In this document: in pieces, positions 44,600 through 52,746 of the stretch
Layout of the letters: every line of letters begins with the position of its first letter
Numbering within the stretch: the stretch's first letter is position 1
Assembly (NCBI GenBank): GCA_900541505.1
Contig: UQKK01000009.1
Location: 34,081 to 98,080, forward strand
Source: an uncultured Ruminococcus sp.
GTDB lineage: Bacteria; Bacillota; Clostridia; Lachnospirales; Lachnospiraceae
Direction of reading: 5' to 3'
Length of the DNA: 64,000 bases
The notes under the pieces: model-generated
The model's database searches: none
Told to the model about the DNA's origin: nothing
Seen by the model: only the letters and a program-made list of their open reading frames with translations
Made by a program: the position numbers and the translations under genes

Positions 44600-44644
44600 T
44601 TGACAGAATACCTTTCAAAAGGTATTATCATAATATGTTTAACA
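44600..44644 (+). promoter_or_regulatory. Promoter and GntR-type operator B
   Basis: TTGACA (44600-44605), 17 bases, TATTAT (44623-44628). The operator AAAAGGTATTATCATAATAT (44617-44636) continues with GTTTAACA to 44644 and overlaps the -10 box. A second short palindrome, AATACCTTT-CA-AAAGGTATT (44607-44626), lies in the spacer. Confidence 0.75.
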
Positions 44645-44726
44645 GTTCTCACGAAAACAACACGCGTCACCACCACTTGTTTTCTATAACATCTGTAAAC
44701 AAAAAACGAAAGAAAGGATGAATGGC

Positions 44727-45911
44727 ATGAAAGATTATGAACCGAAAAAGATGAAGGCAATCACATTTACCGGAATCCGGCGTGTCTCAGAACGTGCCGG
44801 ACAGCTGGAGGCCGAGGGCAGGTCGGTCGTACATTTTGAGATTGGACAGCCTGATTTCGTCACTCCAAAGTATATCCGCGATGCGGCATGCGCTTCTCTG
44901 CAGGCAGGCAATACGCGTTATACTTCTAACTACGGTACACTCCCGCTGCGGAAAGCCATCGCGGAAAAACTGGAGAAAGAAAATGGTATCCATGCTGACC
45001 CGAATGGAGAGATTATGGTAACAGTCGGAGGCGAGGAAGCAATGGCGACCGCAGTACTCGCTCTGGTCGATGCCGGAGATGAGGTCATCTTATCCGACCC
45101 CGGATATTCTCCCTATGACAGTATCGTCAAGATTGCAAATGCTGTTCCCGTTTATGTTCCTTTAAACGAAAACGACAACTGGAATTTCGATTTGGAGGCT
45201 CTTGAGAAAAGCATCACTCCAAAGACAAAACTTATCATGTTCTGTACGCCCTCCAATCCGACTGGTACCATCATGAGCAGAGAAAATCTGGAGGGACTCG
45301 CGCAGATTTGTATCAAGCATGACCTCCTGGTTGTGTCAGATGAAGCGTATGAACGTGTCCTCTATGAGGATAACGTCCACACATCGCTCGCCAGTCTGCC
45401 CGGAATGTGGGAAAGAACTATCACCATCCAGTCTTTTTCCAAGAGCCATTCCATGTGCGGCTTCCGTATCGGTTATATCGCCGCCTGCAAGAAATTAATG
45501 TCGATTTTAATCCGCGCGCATCAGAAAATCGTGCTGTGCGCCACTTCTTCCTCTCAGGCTGCGGCTCTCGCCGCGCTCACACAGGAGTCCGATGAAGTCG
45601 CGTATATGATGGAACAATTCGACAAAAGAAGAAGATTGATATACAGCACAATGGAGGAAGTAGGACTTCCCTGCGCCTACCCGCAGGCAGCGTTTTACGT
45701 ATTCCCCAACGTCTCTTCTCTTGGAATGGACGGAGACACTTTCTGCCATCGTTTTCTTGAAGAATGCGGCGTAGCCTGTGTTCCGGGAAGTGATTTCGGA
45801 CCAGGTTCCAAAGACAACATCCGTCTCTCCTATGCGACTTCCTATGAAGACTGCGCCGAGGGTATGGAACGTCTGAAAAAATTTGTTGCGGATATCCGCG
45901 CAAATCAATAA
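44727..45911 (+). CDS. PLP-dependent aminotransferase, class I/II (AspC-like)
   Basis: A 394-residue fold-type I aminotransferase (subgroup I-alpha). Landmarks are FEIGQPDF, TRYTSNYGTLPLR, VGGEEAMATAV, CTPSNPTGTIMS, SDEAYERVLY and the PLP lysine in SFSKSHSMCGFRIGY. It moves an amino group between an amino acid and a 2-oxo acid, typically 2-oxoglutarate. ATG at 44727 has AAAGG nine bases upstream; the ATG at 44718 directly abuts it. First gene of the plus-strand operon with FAH, hydroxyacid dehydrogenase and glutamate dehydrogenase, the last of which would recycle the glutamate formed. Confidence 0.9.
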   Translation: MKDYEPKKMKAITFTGIRRVSERAGQLEAEGRSVVHFEIGQPDFVTPKYIRDAACASLQAGNTRYTSNYGTLPLRKAIAEKLEKENGIHADPNGEIMVTVGGEEAMATAVLALVDAGDEVILSDPGYSPYDSIVKIANAVPVYVPLNENDNWNFDLEALEKSITPKTKLIMFCTPSNPTGTIMSRENLEGLAQICIKHDLLVVSDEAYERVLYEDNVHTSLASLPGMWERTITIQSFSKSHSMCGFRIGYIAACKKLMSILIRAHQKIVLCATSSSQAAALAALTQESDEVAYMMEQFDKRRRLIYSTMEEVGLPCAYPQAAFYVFPNVSSLGMDGDTFCHRFLEECGVACVPGSDFGPGSKDNIRLSYATSYEDCAEGMERLKKFVADIRANQ

Positions 45912-45951
45912 TATAAACATTTACAATAAAAGAAGAAAAGGAGAATTAATT

Positions 45952-46998
45952 ATGAAACTTTGTACTTTTAAAACAGGACGTGAGCAGCGTGTAGGCGTAC
46001 TCATGGAGAACGGAAAGATTTTGGATGTCAATTACGGATATGCAGCAGCTCTTAAAGCTGCCGGAAAAGCAAAACCACAGGAGCGCGCTGATGTCATGAC
46101 ACCGCCCTGCATGGTCGGCGTTATCGAAAGTGGCGAGGAAGGAAAAGACTGCATCAGAGAAGCAATGGATTACGCGGCAAAAAATCCTGACGCAGCCGGA
46201 CCGGAAGGTGAAAAGCTGCTCTATGCTACAGATGAGATTACTTATATGGCACCGATTCCGGCTCCATCCAAAATCTTCTCTATCGCTATCAACAACAGAC
46301 AGAAATATGAAATCGCGGATTTGCCGGATGGGCCGAAACATCCTTATTACTTCATCAAAGTTCCGACCTGTGTCGTAGGTCCTTACGACACCCTGGAAAT
46401 TCCGGAGGAAATCGGCAATGTCGGCTCAGAGTCTGAGATGGCATTTGTCATCGGCAAAAAAGGTCGCTTCGTTGACGAGAAAGACGCGGAAAGCTACGTT
46501 TACGGCTATACCGTACACAATGATTTGACTGCTCACTGGCTCCGTGACAACAGAGAATGGATTGTATCCAAACGTTCCGCTGAAGAGGGCGGCGACAAAC
46601 GTCTTACTTATGCCGGAAGATATAAATGTTATGATTCCTTCGCTCCTATGGGACCATACCTTGTAACAGCAGACGAGATTGAAGATGTAAACAACTTAGA
46701 CATCGATGCATGGCTTGACGGCGAGCATATCCAGACAGGAAACACCAGAGATATGTTCTTCAAGATTCCTTACCTCATCAGCTACCTGTCCGGAGCACAC
46801 ACACTGTGCGCAGGTGACATCGTTTCCTGGGGAACTGTACAGGGCGGAGATGAAAAGCACGCGGAAAAACGCAAAGATATCAAAGTAAAATTCCAGCATG
46901 TTGACCTCGGAAAAGGTAAAGTCCTCACTACAGAAGTAGAAGGCATCGGAAAGATTGAAAATCCAATCAAAGTTATCTCTGATAAAATGATAAAATAA
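45952..46998 (+). CDS. Fumarylacetoacetate hydrolase family protein
   Basis: A 348-residue FAH-superfamily enzyme. The metal-binding acidic residues appear in GSESEMAFVIGKKGR and VHNDLTAHWLRD, with the catalytic region KIFSIAINNRQKYE. Family members cleave C-C bonds of acylpyruvates, decarboxylate oxaloacetate or isomerise/hydrate 2-oxo-dienoates. The N-terminus before the core (about 90 residues) is of the usual FAH_N type. AAAAGGAG seven bases before the ATG at 45952 fixes the start. Between an aminotransferase and a 2-hydroxyacid dehydrogenase, its substrate is probably a 2-oxo acid. Confidence 0.87.
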   Translation: MKLCTFKTGREQRVGVLMENGKILDVNYGYAAALKAAGKAKPQERADVMTPPCMVGVIESGEEGKDCIREAMDYAAKNPDAAGPEGEKLLYATDEITYMAPIPAPSKIFSIAINNRQKYEIADLPDGPKHPYYFIKVPTCVVGPYDTLEIPEEIGNVGSESEMAFVIGKKGRFVDEKDAESYVYGYTVHNDLTAHWLRDNREWIVSKRSAEEGGDKRLTYAGRYKCYDSFAPMGPYLVTADEIEDVNNLDIDAWLDGEHIQTGNTRDMFFKIPYLISYLSGAHTLCAGDIVSWGTVQGGDEKHAEKRKDIKVKFQHVDLGKGKVLTTEVEGIGKIENPIKVISDKMIK

Positions 46999-47029
46999 TC
47001 TCTGACAAAATAATAAAATACTTTGATAA

Positions 47030-47070
47030 ACGGAACGGGATATTCGTCATATATCCCGCTCCGTCCTTTT
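47030..47070 (+). terminator. Hairpin in the FAH / dehydrogenase gap
   Basis: A 14-bp stem with one mismatch (47030-47043 with 47051-47064) is followed by CCTTTT. It may attenuate the operon or protect the upstream message; the T tract is weak. Confidence 0.5.
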
Positions 47071-47128
47071 AAAATATCCTGCTTGTGATTCCATATAATA
47101 TACAAAATTTTAACCAGGAGGTATTCAT

Positions 47129-48130
47129 ATGAAGCTTAAGAAAAAAGTTCTCATTACTCAGTTTATCCACCCCGATGGCATGAAAATCCTTGAAGATGCA
47201 GTAGAAGAAGTTGTTCTTGCGCCGGACCCGAAGCCGGAAACGCTTCTCTCCATGATGGACGACTCCATAGACGGCATCATCGTCCGCCACAACCGTTTGA
47301 CCGCTGAAATGATTGAAAAATGTACCAACCTTCAGGTCATTGCGCGCCATGGCATCGGCACCGAATTAATCGACCTGGATGCGGCTACCAAACAGGGCGT
47401 CATCGTGACCAACACACCTCATGCAGCTACCGTTTCCGTTGCAGAGCATACCATGATGTACATCCTGATGCTCGGACGCAAGATAATGACCGCGGATAAA
47501 GAACAGAGAAAAGCGAACTTCGCCATCAAGGTGACGTACAAACCCGACGATGTGGAAGGCAAAACTGTCGGTATCATCGGTCTCGGACATATCGGCAGCA
47601 TCGTGGCAAAATACTGCAATGCTTTCGACATGAACGTCATCGCGTATGACCCCCGTTTGACTGAGGAGGACGGTCTGAAGTACGGGGCGAAAATGATGCC
47701 CGATATGAACAGCGTACTCAGAGAAGCCGACTTTGTCACAATCCACACTCCCCAGTCAGAGGAGACCATACACATGATAAGCACGGAGGAATTTGCGCTG
47801 ATGAAACCGACCGCATATTTCATCAACTGCGCGCGCGGACCTATTGTTGATGAAAAGGCGCTCATCGAGGCTCTGGAAAATCAGACCATCGCCGGGGCTG
47901 CCCTGGACGTATTCGAGCAGGAACCGACCGACAAAGACGGGGAGCTTTTAGAGCCTTACAAGAAATTATTCTCTATGGAAAACCTCATTATCAGCCCGCA
48001 CTCTTCTGCTTTGACTGTCAGTGGTTCCAGAAAAATGGCAGTCCAGTCAGCGCAGCAGATGGTGAAAGTGTTAAGCGGCGAGGAAGCCGACTGGGTCGTA
48101 AATAAAGAGGTATTTGAAAAACTGAAATAA
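47129..48130 (+). CDS. D-isomer-specific 2-hydroxyacid dehydrogenase
   Basis: A 333-residue NAD-dependent dehydrogenase. The Rossmann motif is GIIGLGHIGSIVAK (about 150), the acidic Asp after it (AYDPR) favours NAD. Catalytic Arg is in NCARGPIVDE, Glu in DVFEQEPTD and His in SPHSSALT. It reduces a 2-oxo acid to the D-2-hydroxy acid or the reverse. AGGAGG lies seven bases before the ATG. In this operon it could either dispose of reducing power from deamination or oxidise a hydroxy acid; both fit. Confidence 0.9.
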   Translation: MKLKKKVLITQFIHPDGMKILEDAVEEVVLAPDPKPETLLSMMDDSIDGIIVRHNRLTAEMIEKCTNLQVIARHGIGTELIDLDAATKQGVIVTNTPHAATVSVAEHTMMYILMLGRKIMTADKEQRKANFAIKVTYKPDDVEGKTVGIIGLGHIGSIVAKYCNAFDMNVIAYDPRLTEEDGLKYGAKMMPDMNSVLREADFVTIHTPQSEETIHMISTEEFALMKPTAYFINCARGPIVDEKALIEALENQTIAGAALDVFEQEPTDKDGELLEPYKKLFSMENLIISPHSSALTVSGSRKMAVQSAQQMVKVLSGEEADWVVNKEVFEKLK

Positions 48131-48215
48131 AGCACGGATTCAAAAAGAATAAGTGACGCATGTGATTTGATTATACTGGTGCCTGCTGCGTCAATGGCAC
48201 AGAATGGAGATAAAA

Positions 48216-49487
48216 ATGAGTACAAAACCCACGAAATACAATCCATATGATACTGTAGTTTCAACGGTTAAAAATGCTGCTTCACTCCTCGGATATGAGC
48301 CCAGCGATTACGAAGCAGTTCTGCATCCGGAGCGTGAGCTGAAAGTGTCTGTTCCGGTCCGCATGGATGACGGAAGCGTCCGCGTCTTTGAAGGTTACCG
48401 TGTGCAGCACTCTACTTCGAGAGGTCCCGCCAAAGGCGGTATCCGCTACCATCAGAACGTGGATTTGGATGAAGTAAAAGCACTGTCTGCATGGATGACA
48501 TTTAAATGTGCAGTTGTAAACATCCCCTATGGCGGTGGAAAAGGCGGAATCATATGCGACCCCGCCAAACTGTCTGATGGGGAGATACGCCGCCTCACCC
48601 GCCGTTTTACCGCCATGATTGCTCCCATCATCGGACCGGAGCAGGATATCCCCGCTCCCGATGTGGGAACCAACGCCAATGTTATGGGTTGGATTATGGA
48701 TACCTACAGCATGCTCAAAGGGCATTGTGTTCCCGGTGTTGTCACAGGGAAACCCCTCGAATTAGGCGGAGCTCTGGGCAGAAATGAGGCAACCGGACGC
48801 GGAGTTATGATTACCTCTCTCAACATCCTCCGCGCCCTGAAGATACCAGTCTCAGGCACCCCTGTTGTTGTACAGGGTATGGGAAATGTTGGCAGTGTAT
48901 CAGCAAAACTTCTGCATATGGCAGGTATGAAGGTCATCGGCGTCAGTGATGTCTCCGGCGGAATCTATTGTCCGGACGGGCTGGACATTCCGGATGTCAT
49001 CAGTTATTTGTCTGAAAAACGGGGCAATCTCTTAAAAGATTACCGAAGAGACAATGTCAGCCATATTACCAACGAGGAACTTTTAGAGCTCGATACTACC
49101 CTACTCGTTCCCGCCGCGCTGGAAAACCAAATCCATGCCGGCAACGCGCATAAAATCCGCGCCAGAGTCATCGTAGAAGGAGCCAATGGACCGACCTCCA
49201 TAGAAGCCGACGAAATCTTGAAAGAACGCGGAATCGTACTGGTACCCGACATCCTGGCAAATGCCGGCGGTGTTATCGTCTCTTACTTTGAATGGGTGCA
49301 GAATATCCAATCCGTAAGCTGGAGTGAAGAACATGTAAACGACCAGCTCAAGGAAATCATGGACCAGTCTTTCAAAGCTGTATGGGATATCTCCAAAGAA
49401 AAGGGAACCACCCTGCGCACCGGAGCTTATCTGATTGCCGTAAAACGTGTGGTGGAGGCTAAGAACCTGCGCGGTATCTGGCCGTAA
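48216..49487 (+). CDS. Glu/Leu/Phe/Val dehydrogenase (glutamate dehydrogenase type)
   Basis: A 423-residue amino-acid dehydrogenase. Substrate-binding part: GYRVQHSTSRGPAKGGIR, PYGGGKGGI (catalytic Lys region), PAPDVGTNANVMGWIMD. NAD-binding part: VVQGMGNVGSVSAK. Closest in motif to glutamate dehydrogenases of the 410-430-residue type. It deaminates glutamate to 2-oxoglutarate and ammonium, closing the transamination cycle with the aminotransferase upstream. ATG at 48216 has GGAG six bases before it; the ATG at 48204 lacks one. A strong terminator follows. Confidence 0.9.
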   Translation: MSTKPTKYNPYDTVVSTVKNAASLLGYEPSDYEAVLHPERELKVSVPVRMDDGSVRVFEGYRVQHSTSRGPAKGGIRYHQNVDLDEVKALSAWMTFKCAVVNIPYGGGKGGIICDPAKLSDGEIRRLTRRFTAMIAPIIGPEQDIPAPDVGTNANVMGWIMDTYSMLKGHCVPGVVTGKPLELGGALGRNEATGRGVMITSLNILRALKIPVSGTPVVVQGMGNVGSVSAKLLHMAGMKVIGVSDVSGGIYCPDGLDIPDVISYLSEKRGNLLKDYRRDNVSHITNEELLELDTTLLVPAALENQIHAGNAHKIRARVIVEGANGPTSIEADEILKERGIVLVPDILANAGGVIVSYFEWVQNIQSVSWSEEHVNDQLKEIMDQSFKAVWDISKEKGTTLRTGAYLIAVKRVVEAKNLRGIWP

Positions 49488-49526
49488 TCCAGCACGGAAG
49501 TCAACAAAATACAGAATAAAACAGCG

Positions 49527-49587
49527 CCGCTCAATCGGTAAAATCTCTGTCTGACAAACGGAAAAGTTTACTGATTGAGCGGTTTTT
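49527..49587 (+). terminator. Terminator of the plus-strand catabolic operon
   Basis: A 16-bp stem with one mismatch (49527-49542 with 49567-49582) around 24 bases, followed by T5 (49583-49587). It ends the aminotransferase-FAH-dehydrogenase-gdh operon. The remaining bases to 49737 show no gene. Confidence 0.75.
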
Positions 49588-49737
49588 CTTAAAACTGCGC
49601 TTTGTCCATTCTTGCACCCGTGAGTAGGGAACAGGATTTCCTCTGAAATAAAGGAACCGCTGCTCCACAAATACAAGCATTTCTCATGCCTATATCCATT
49701 TTGCGGCGGTCCTTAAGAGAGAGTGGTTAAAACTTAC

Positions 49738-50937
49738 TTATTTCTCTGCATGGTATATATCTAAAAATTCTTCCTCTGTCAAAAGCCCCTTCTTTTCGAT
49801 TCCTTTCTCCTTCACCTTTGCCAGAATTGCTGTAACCTGCTCAGGAGTCGCGGAGAGATTCAATTTATCCAGGTAGTACTCGATGGAGCCCTTTCCGCTC
49901 TTTTTGCCAAGCACGATATCTCCTTCTCTGCCAAAATACCGCGGGTCTGTCGCATACATGGCAAGAGGCTGCTTCACAACAAGGTCAATCCCGATTCCCG
50001 ACTCACGTGTGTAGTTGCGGATACCCGCGACCGGCTTGTTATTTGCCAGTCTGACTCCGGAAATCTTTTCCACTTCTTTGCACATCCAATCCAGTTTCTC
50101 TATCTTGTAGTCATTCGGCATGTCCATCATAATCTTCATGCACATCATCAATTCTTCGAGAGAGGCATTTCCTGTCCGCTCCCCTAAGCCATTGATACAG
50201 GAGTGTACACAGCTTGCGCCCGCAGCGATACCGGCTAATTCTGTGGCTACCGCCATACCAAAATCATTGTGTGTATGTACTTCCACCGGAAGCCCGTTTG
50301 TCATTTTTTTCATTTTCCGCACAAGGTACTCGATTGTCTGCGGCATCGCACATCCCATGGTGTCTACCACACCAACAGAGGTTGGCGCTGCGTCTTTCAT
50401 AATCGCTGCCATCAGATTCTCTAAATCCTCTGTCCTGGAACGTGTTGTGTCATACGGGAAATATACCGCTTTCATCCCCTGGCTCTTTGCATAGTTTATA
50501 CAGTCGGCGCTTTTCTCGAATACCTTTTCCCATGTCCAGTCAAACTGGTATTTCAGCTTCGGATATCCTATCGGGACCTCGATTACAACACCGTTTGCGC
50601 CGCAATCCACCGCCATATCGATATCCTGGCGTGTAGCGCGGGCAAATGTATAAATCTCTGCTTTTAAGTTTCTCTTGGAAATTTCTTTAATTGCTTCCTG
50701 GTCCATCTGGGAGACTGCCGGCATACCTGCTTCGATTCTCTCCACTCCCACTTCATCAAGCATCTCCGCGATGCGAACCTTGTCATCTTTCGTGAACACC
50801 ACACCCGGAGTCTGTTCACCATCTCTTAGAGTCGCGTCATGAATCGTCACCTTCTGCCCCTCTGTCATCAATGATTTTACCTCTTCCAAATCATTGTACG
50901 GGCTTGCCCACCATGCACCTTCTTTAAAATACGACAT
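49738..50937 (-). CDS. DRE-TIM metallolyase (HMGL-like / isopropylmalate-homocitrate synthase family)
   Basis: A 399-residue TIM-barrel enzyme. The DRE-TIM signature is HDATLRDGEQTPGV (about 33-46), with metal ligands in VEVHTHNDFGMAVAT and the loop GLGERTGNASLEEL. The C-terminal extension is about 100 residues, shorter than in leucine-pathway LeuA and without its LeuA regulatory domain. Relatives condense acetyl-CoA with a 2-oxo acid (homocitrate, isopropylmalate, citramalate) or cleave hydroxy-acyl compounds. It has its own promoter with the same operator as the other two units of the cluster, so it belongs to the same pathway. AGGAGG precedes the ATG. Confidence 0.85.
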   Translation of the reverse strand: MSYFKEGAWWASPYNDLEEVKSLMTEGQKVTIHDATLRDGEQTPGVVFTKDDKVRIAEMLDEVGVERIEAGMPAVSQMDQEAIKEISKRNLKAEIYTFARATRQDIDMAVDCGANGVVIEVPIGYPKLKYQFDWTWEKVFEKSADCINYAKSQGMKAVYFPYDTTRSRTEDLENLMAAIMKDAAPTSVGVVDTMGCAMPQTIEYLVRKMKKMTNGLPVEVHTHNDFGMAVATELAGIAAGASCVHSCINGLGERTGNASLEELMMCMKIMMDMPNDYKIEKLDWMCKEVEKISGVRLANNKPVAGIRNYTRESGIGIDLVVKQPLAMYATDPRYFGREGDIVLGKKSGKGSIEYYLDKLNLSATPEQVTAILAKVKEKGIEKKGLLTEEEFLDIYHAEK

Positions 50938-50976
50938 TGTTTTTCCTCCTTTTTACAAATATGATAATGTACTCTC

Positions 50977-51050
50977 AAAAAGGTGTTAAACATATTATGT
51001 TAATACCTTTTATGTATTTTCATCATACCTCTATATCAATAAGAAGTCAA
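50977..51050 (-). promoter_or_regulatory. Promoter and GntR-type operator C
   Basis: On the minus strand TTGACT (51050-51045), 17 bases, TATGAT (51027-51022). A long near-perfect palindrome then spans 51012-50977: left half AAAAGGTATTAACATA, right half ATATGTTTAACACCTTTT. It covers the expected transcription start. It is the best copy of the shared operator and lies in the gap beside the GntR gene. Confidence 0.78.
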
Positions 51051-51124
51051 GTAAAAAAGACTGCCGCATCTTTGATTTTTCACCATGATACGACAGTCTC
51101 TTGAAATCACGCTATCATTTTATA

Positions 51125-52009
51125 CTATAATATATTTTCCTGGGAAGCGCTAATCTGCTTTGATGCTTCTGTCAGCATCCTTCCCTGCAGGATACGGAGG
51201 TGGTCCGCATTTAACGTGTACGCCTTCTTATAATTCCCGTCCTTCAGCGCGTTCAATATTTTTTTATGATAAGAATAGGAATGTTTTATAACCCCCTCCA
51301 CCGCGCTGGAACGCTCAATCTGCTCCTTTACAAAGGGACTTAACGCACTCCAGAATTGGAATAAAAATTCATTTTTAGAGAGCATAATCAACTGCAAATG
51401 GAAATCGTAATCGAGCTTTGCATATTCTTCCGGAGATTTACAATCCTGCTGTTTCTCCAGATTCTTCTCAATGGCAGCAATCGCTCTTTCATCCATTCTT
51501 TCCGTCGCCAGCCTAAATGCCTCTTTCTCGATGCAATTCCTTGCTTCTATATAATGAGAAAGCTGATAATTTCCAATCGTAAACAGCGAGCGGATTGCCT
51601 CCCTGATATGGGAATTATCCTCTGTCAAAAGAGTTGGCGCCGTCTCTTCTTCTGTCTGGGAATCCTCTTCTGAATTCCCTGCCGAATCCGCTGACTTCTC
51701 ATCAGAGTTTAGCATAGACACAGCAGTATCGGCATCAATGACGTAAGTTCCGTTCCCCTGTTTAATAGAGAGCACACCCAGATATTCCAGCTTCTTAAAG
51801 GCTTCACGCAGCGTCGTTCTGCTGACGCCAAATTCTTCTGTCAGCATCTTTTCCGAAGGGATTTTTTTCCCTTCTTTAAAGCGTCCGCTTTTGATTGCTT
51901 CTACCATCTGCTCTACAACAGCATCTACTAATGTAACACGTTTCACTTGCAATGAATTATTCTTCGGCACGAGTATCTCACCATTACTTTCTTTCCTAAA
52001 TACTTCCAT
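51125..52009 (-). CDS. GntR family regulator, FadR subfamily; likely regulator of the cluster
   Basis: A 294-residue regulator. The winged helix (IPSEKMLTEEFGVSRTTLRE, about 50-69) is followed by an unusual acidic linker of about 40 residues rich in Glu, Ser and Asp, and then an FCD ligand domain (YIEARNCIEKEAFRLA ... KLDYDFHLQLI). The start is uncertain: the ATG at 52009 lacks a ribosome site, while a GTG at 51970 has GGTGAG before it. It stands at the edge of the catabolic cluster beside operator C; three similar palindromes at the cluster's promoters are its probable targets. Repression relieved by a carboxylic-acid ligand is the likely mode. Confidence 0.87.
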   Translation of the reverse strand: MEVFRKESNGEILVPKNNSLQVKRVTLVDAVVEQMVEAIKSGRFKEGKKIPSEKMLTEEFGVSRTTLREAFKKLEYLGVLSIKQGNGTYVIDADTAVSMLNSDEKSADSAGNSEEDSQTEEETAPTLLTEDNSHIREAIRSLFTIGNYQLSHYIEARNCIEKEAFRLATERMDERAIAAIEKNLEKQQDCKSPEEYAKLDYDFHLQLIMLSKNEFLFQFWSALSPFVKEQIERSSAVEGVIKHSYSYHKKILNALKDGNYKKAYTLNADHLRILQGRMLTEASKQISASQENIL

Positions 52010-52194
52010 ATAATCATATCATACGACCTTGTGAAAATCAATAAAATTAGCTCTTCTTAAGCTCCCTAAATCCAGGTTTTTTAAGGTTTCAAACACTTTT
52101 TAATCCTCTTGGATTCTCCCTAAAACCTCTGGCTTTTTCTTCTCTTTCTGTGTTATGATATTCTTGTATCATTTTCAGGATTCGGGGGTTTTTT

Positions 52195-52683
52195 ATGATT
52201 GCACTGAAGCTTACCAATACAAAAGATTTTATGTCCCATCTGCTGCTTACGGACACCTTTGACAACTTTTCTTTTATCGAGGGGGAGGTCGTCACTTTTA
52301 ATACATTTACCATCGACGGGTATATACAGAAGGAGTTTTTTGAATCCGAAGAAAAACTCCCGGAGTATTCCTCATGGAAGAATATCCGGGAGTATTGTTT
52401 TTCCCTGATTCGGGGCAAGCGCACCCCTCTTAGTTTTAAGATGGTCTTCAGTCTGTCCCCGGAGAATATCAGCCGTCTCATCTCACAGAATCAGCTCGAT
52501 TTTCAGCCGGAGTCTGTCAAAGGGCTGTACCTCAATATCAAATATGAGGCAGGTTCCCTGAAATGTATCACCGGGACTTCTTTAACCGTCTTCACTCTGG
52601 ATAAATCCCTGGAGCATGCCTGGGATGAAAACATCCAGAAATTTTTCATGCAGAAGCAGATTGCTTTTGAGCCGGAGCTGTGA
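52195..52683 (+). CDS. DUF5721 family protein
   Basis: A 162-residue soluble protein of the DUF5721 family, found in Lachnospiraceae and relatives and without known function. It starts MIALKLTNTKDFMSHLL. It has an alternating beta-rich pattern and no membrane segment or catalytic motif that I can identify. A GGGGG run seven bases before the ATG could be the ribosome site. It is single, convergent with htpG. Confidence 0.72.
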   Translation: MIALKLTNTKDFMSHLLLTDTFDNFSFIEGEVVTFNTFTIDGYIQKEFFESEEKLPEYSSWKNIREYCFSLIRGKRTPLSFKMVFSLSPENISRLISQNQLDFQPESVKGLYLNIKYEAGSLKCITGTSLTVFTLDKSLEHAWDENIQKFFMQKQIAFEPEL

Positions 52684-52746
52684 CCATTCTCTGATTTTTC
52701 GTTCTGAATGCCGCGCTCATGTGCCTCTCCTCCTGCATGGAACATT

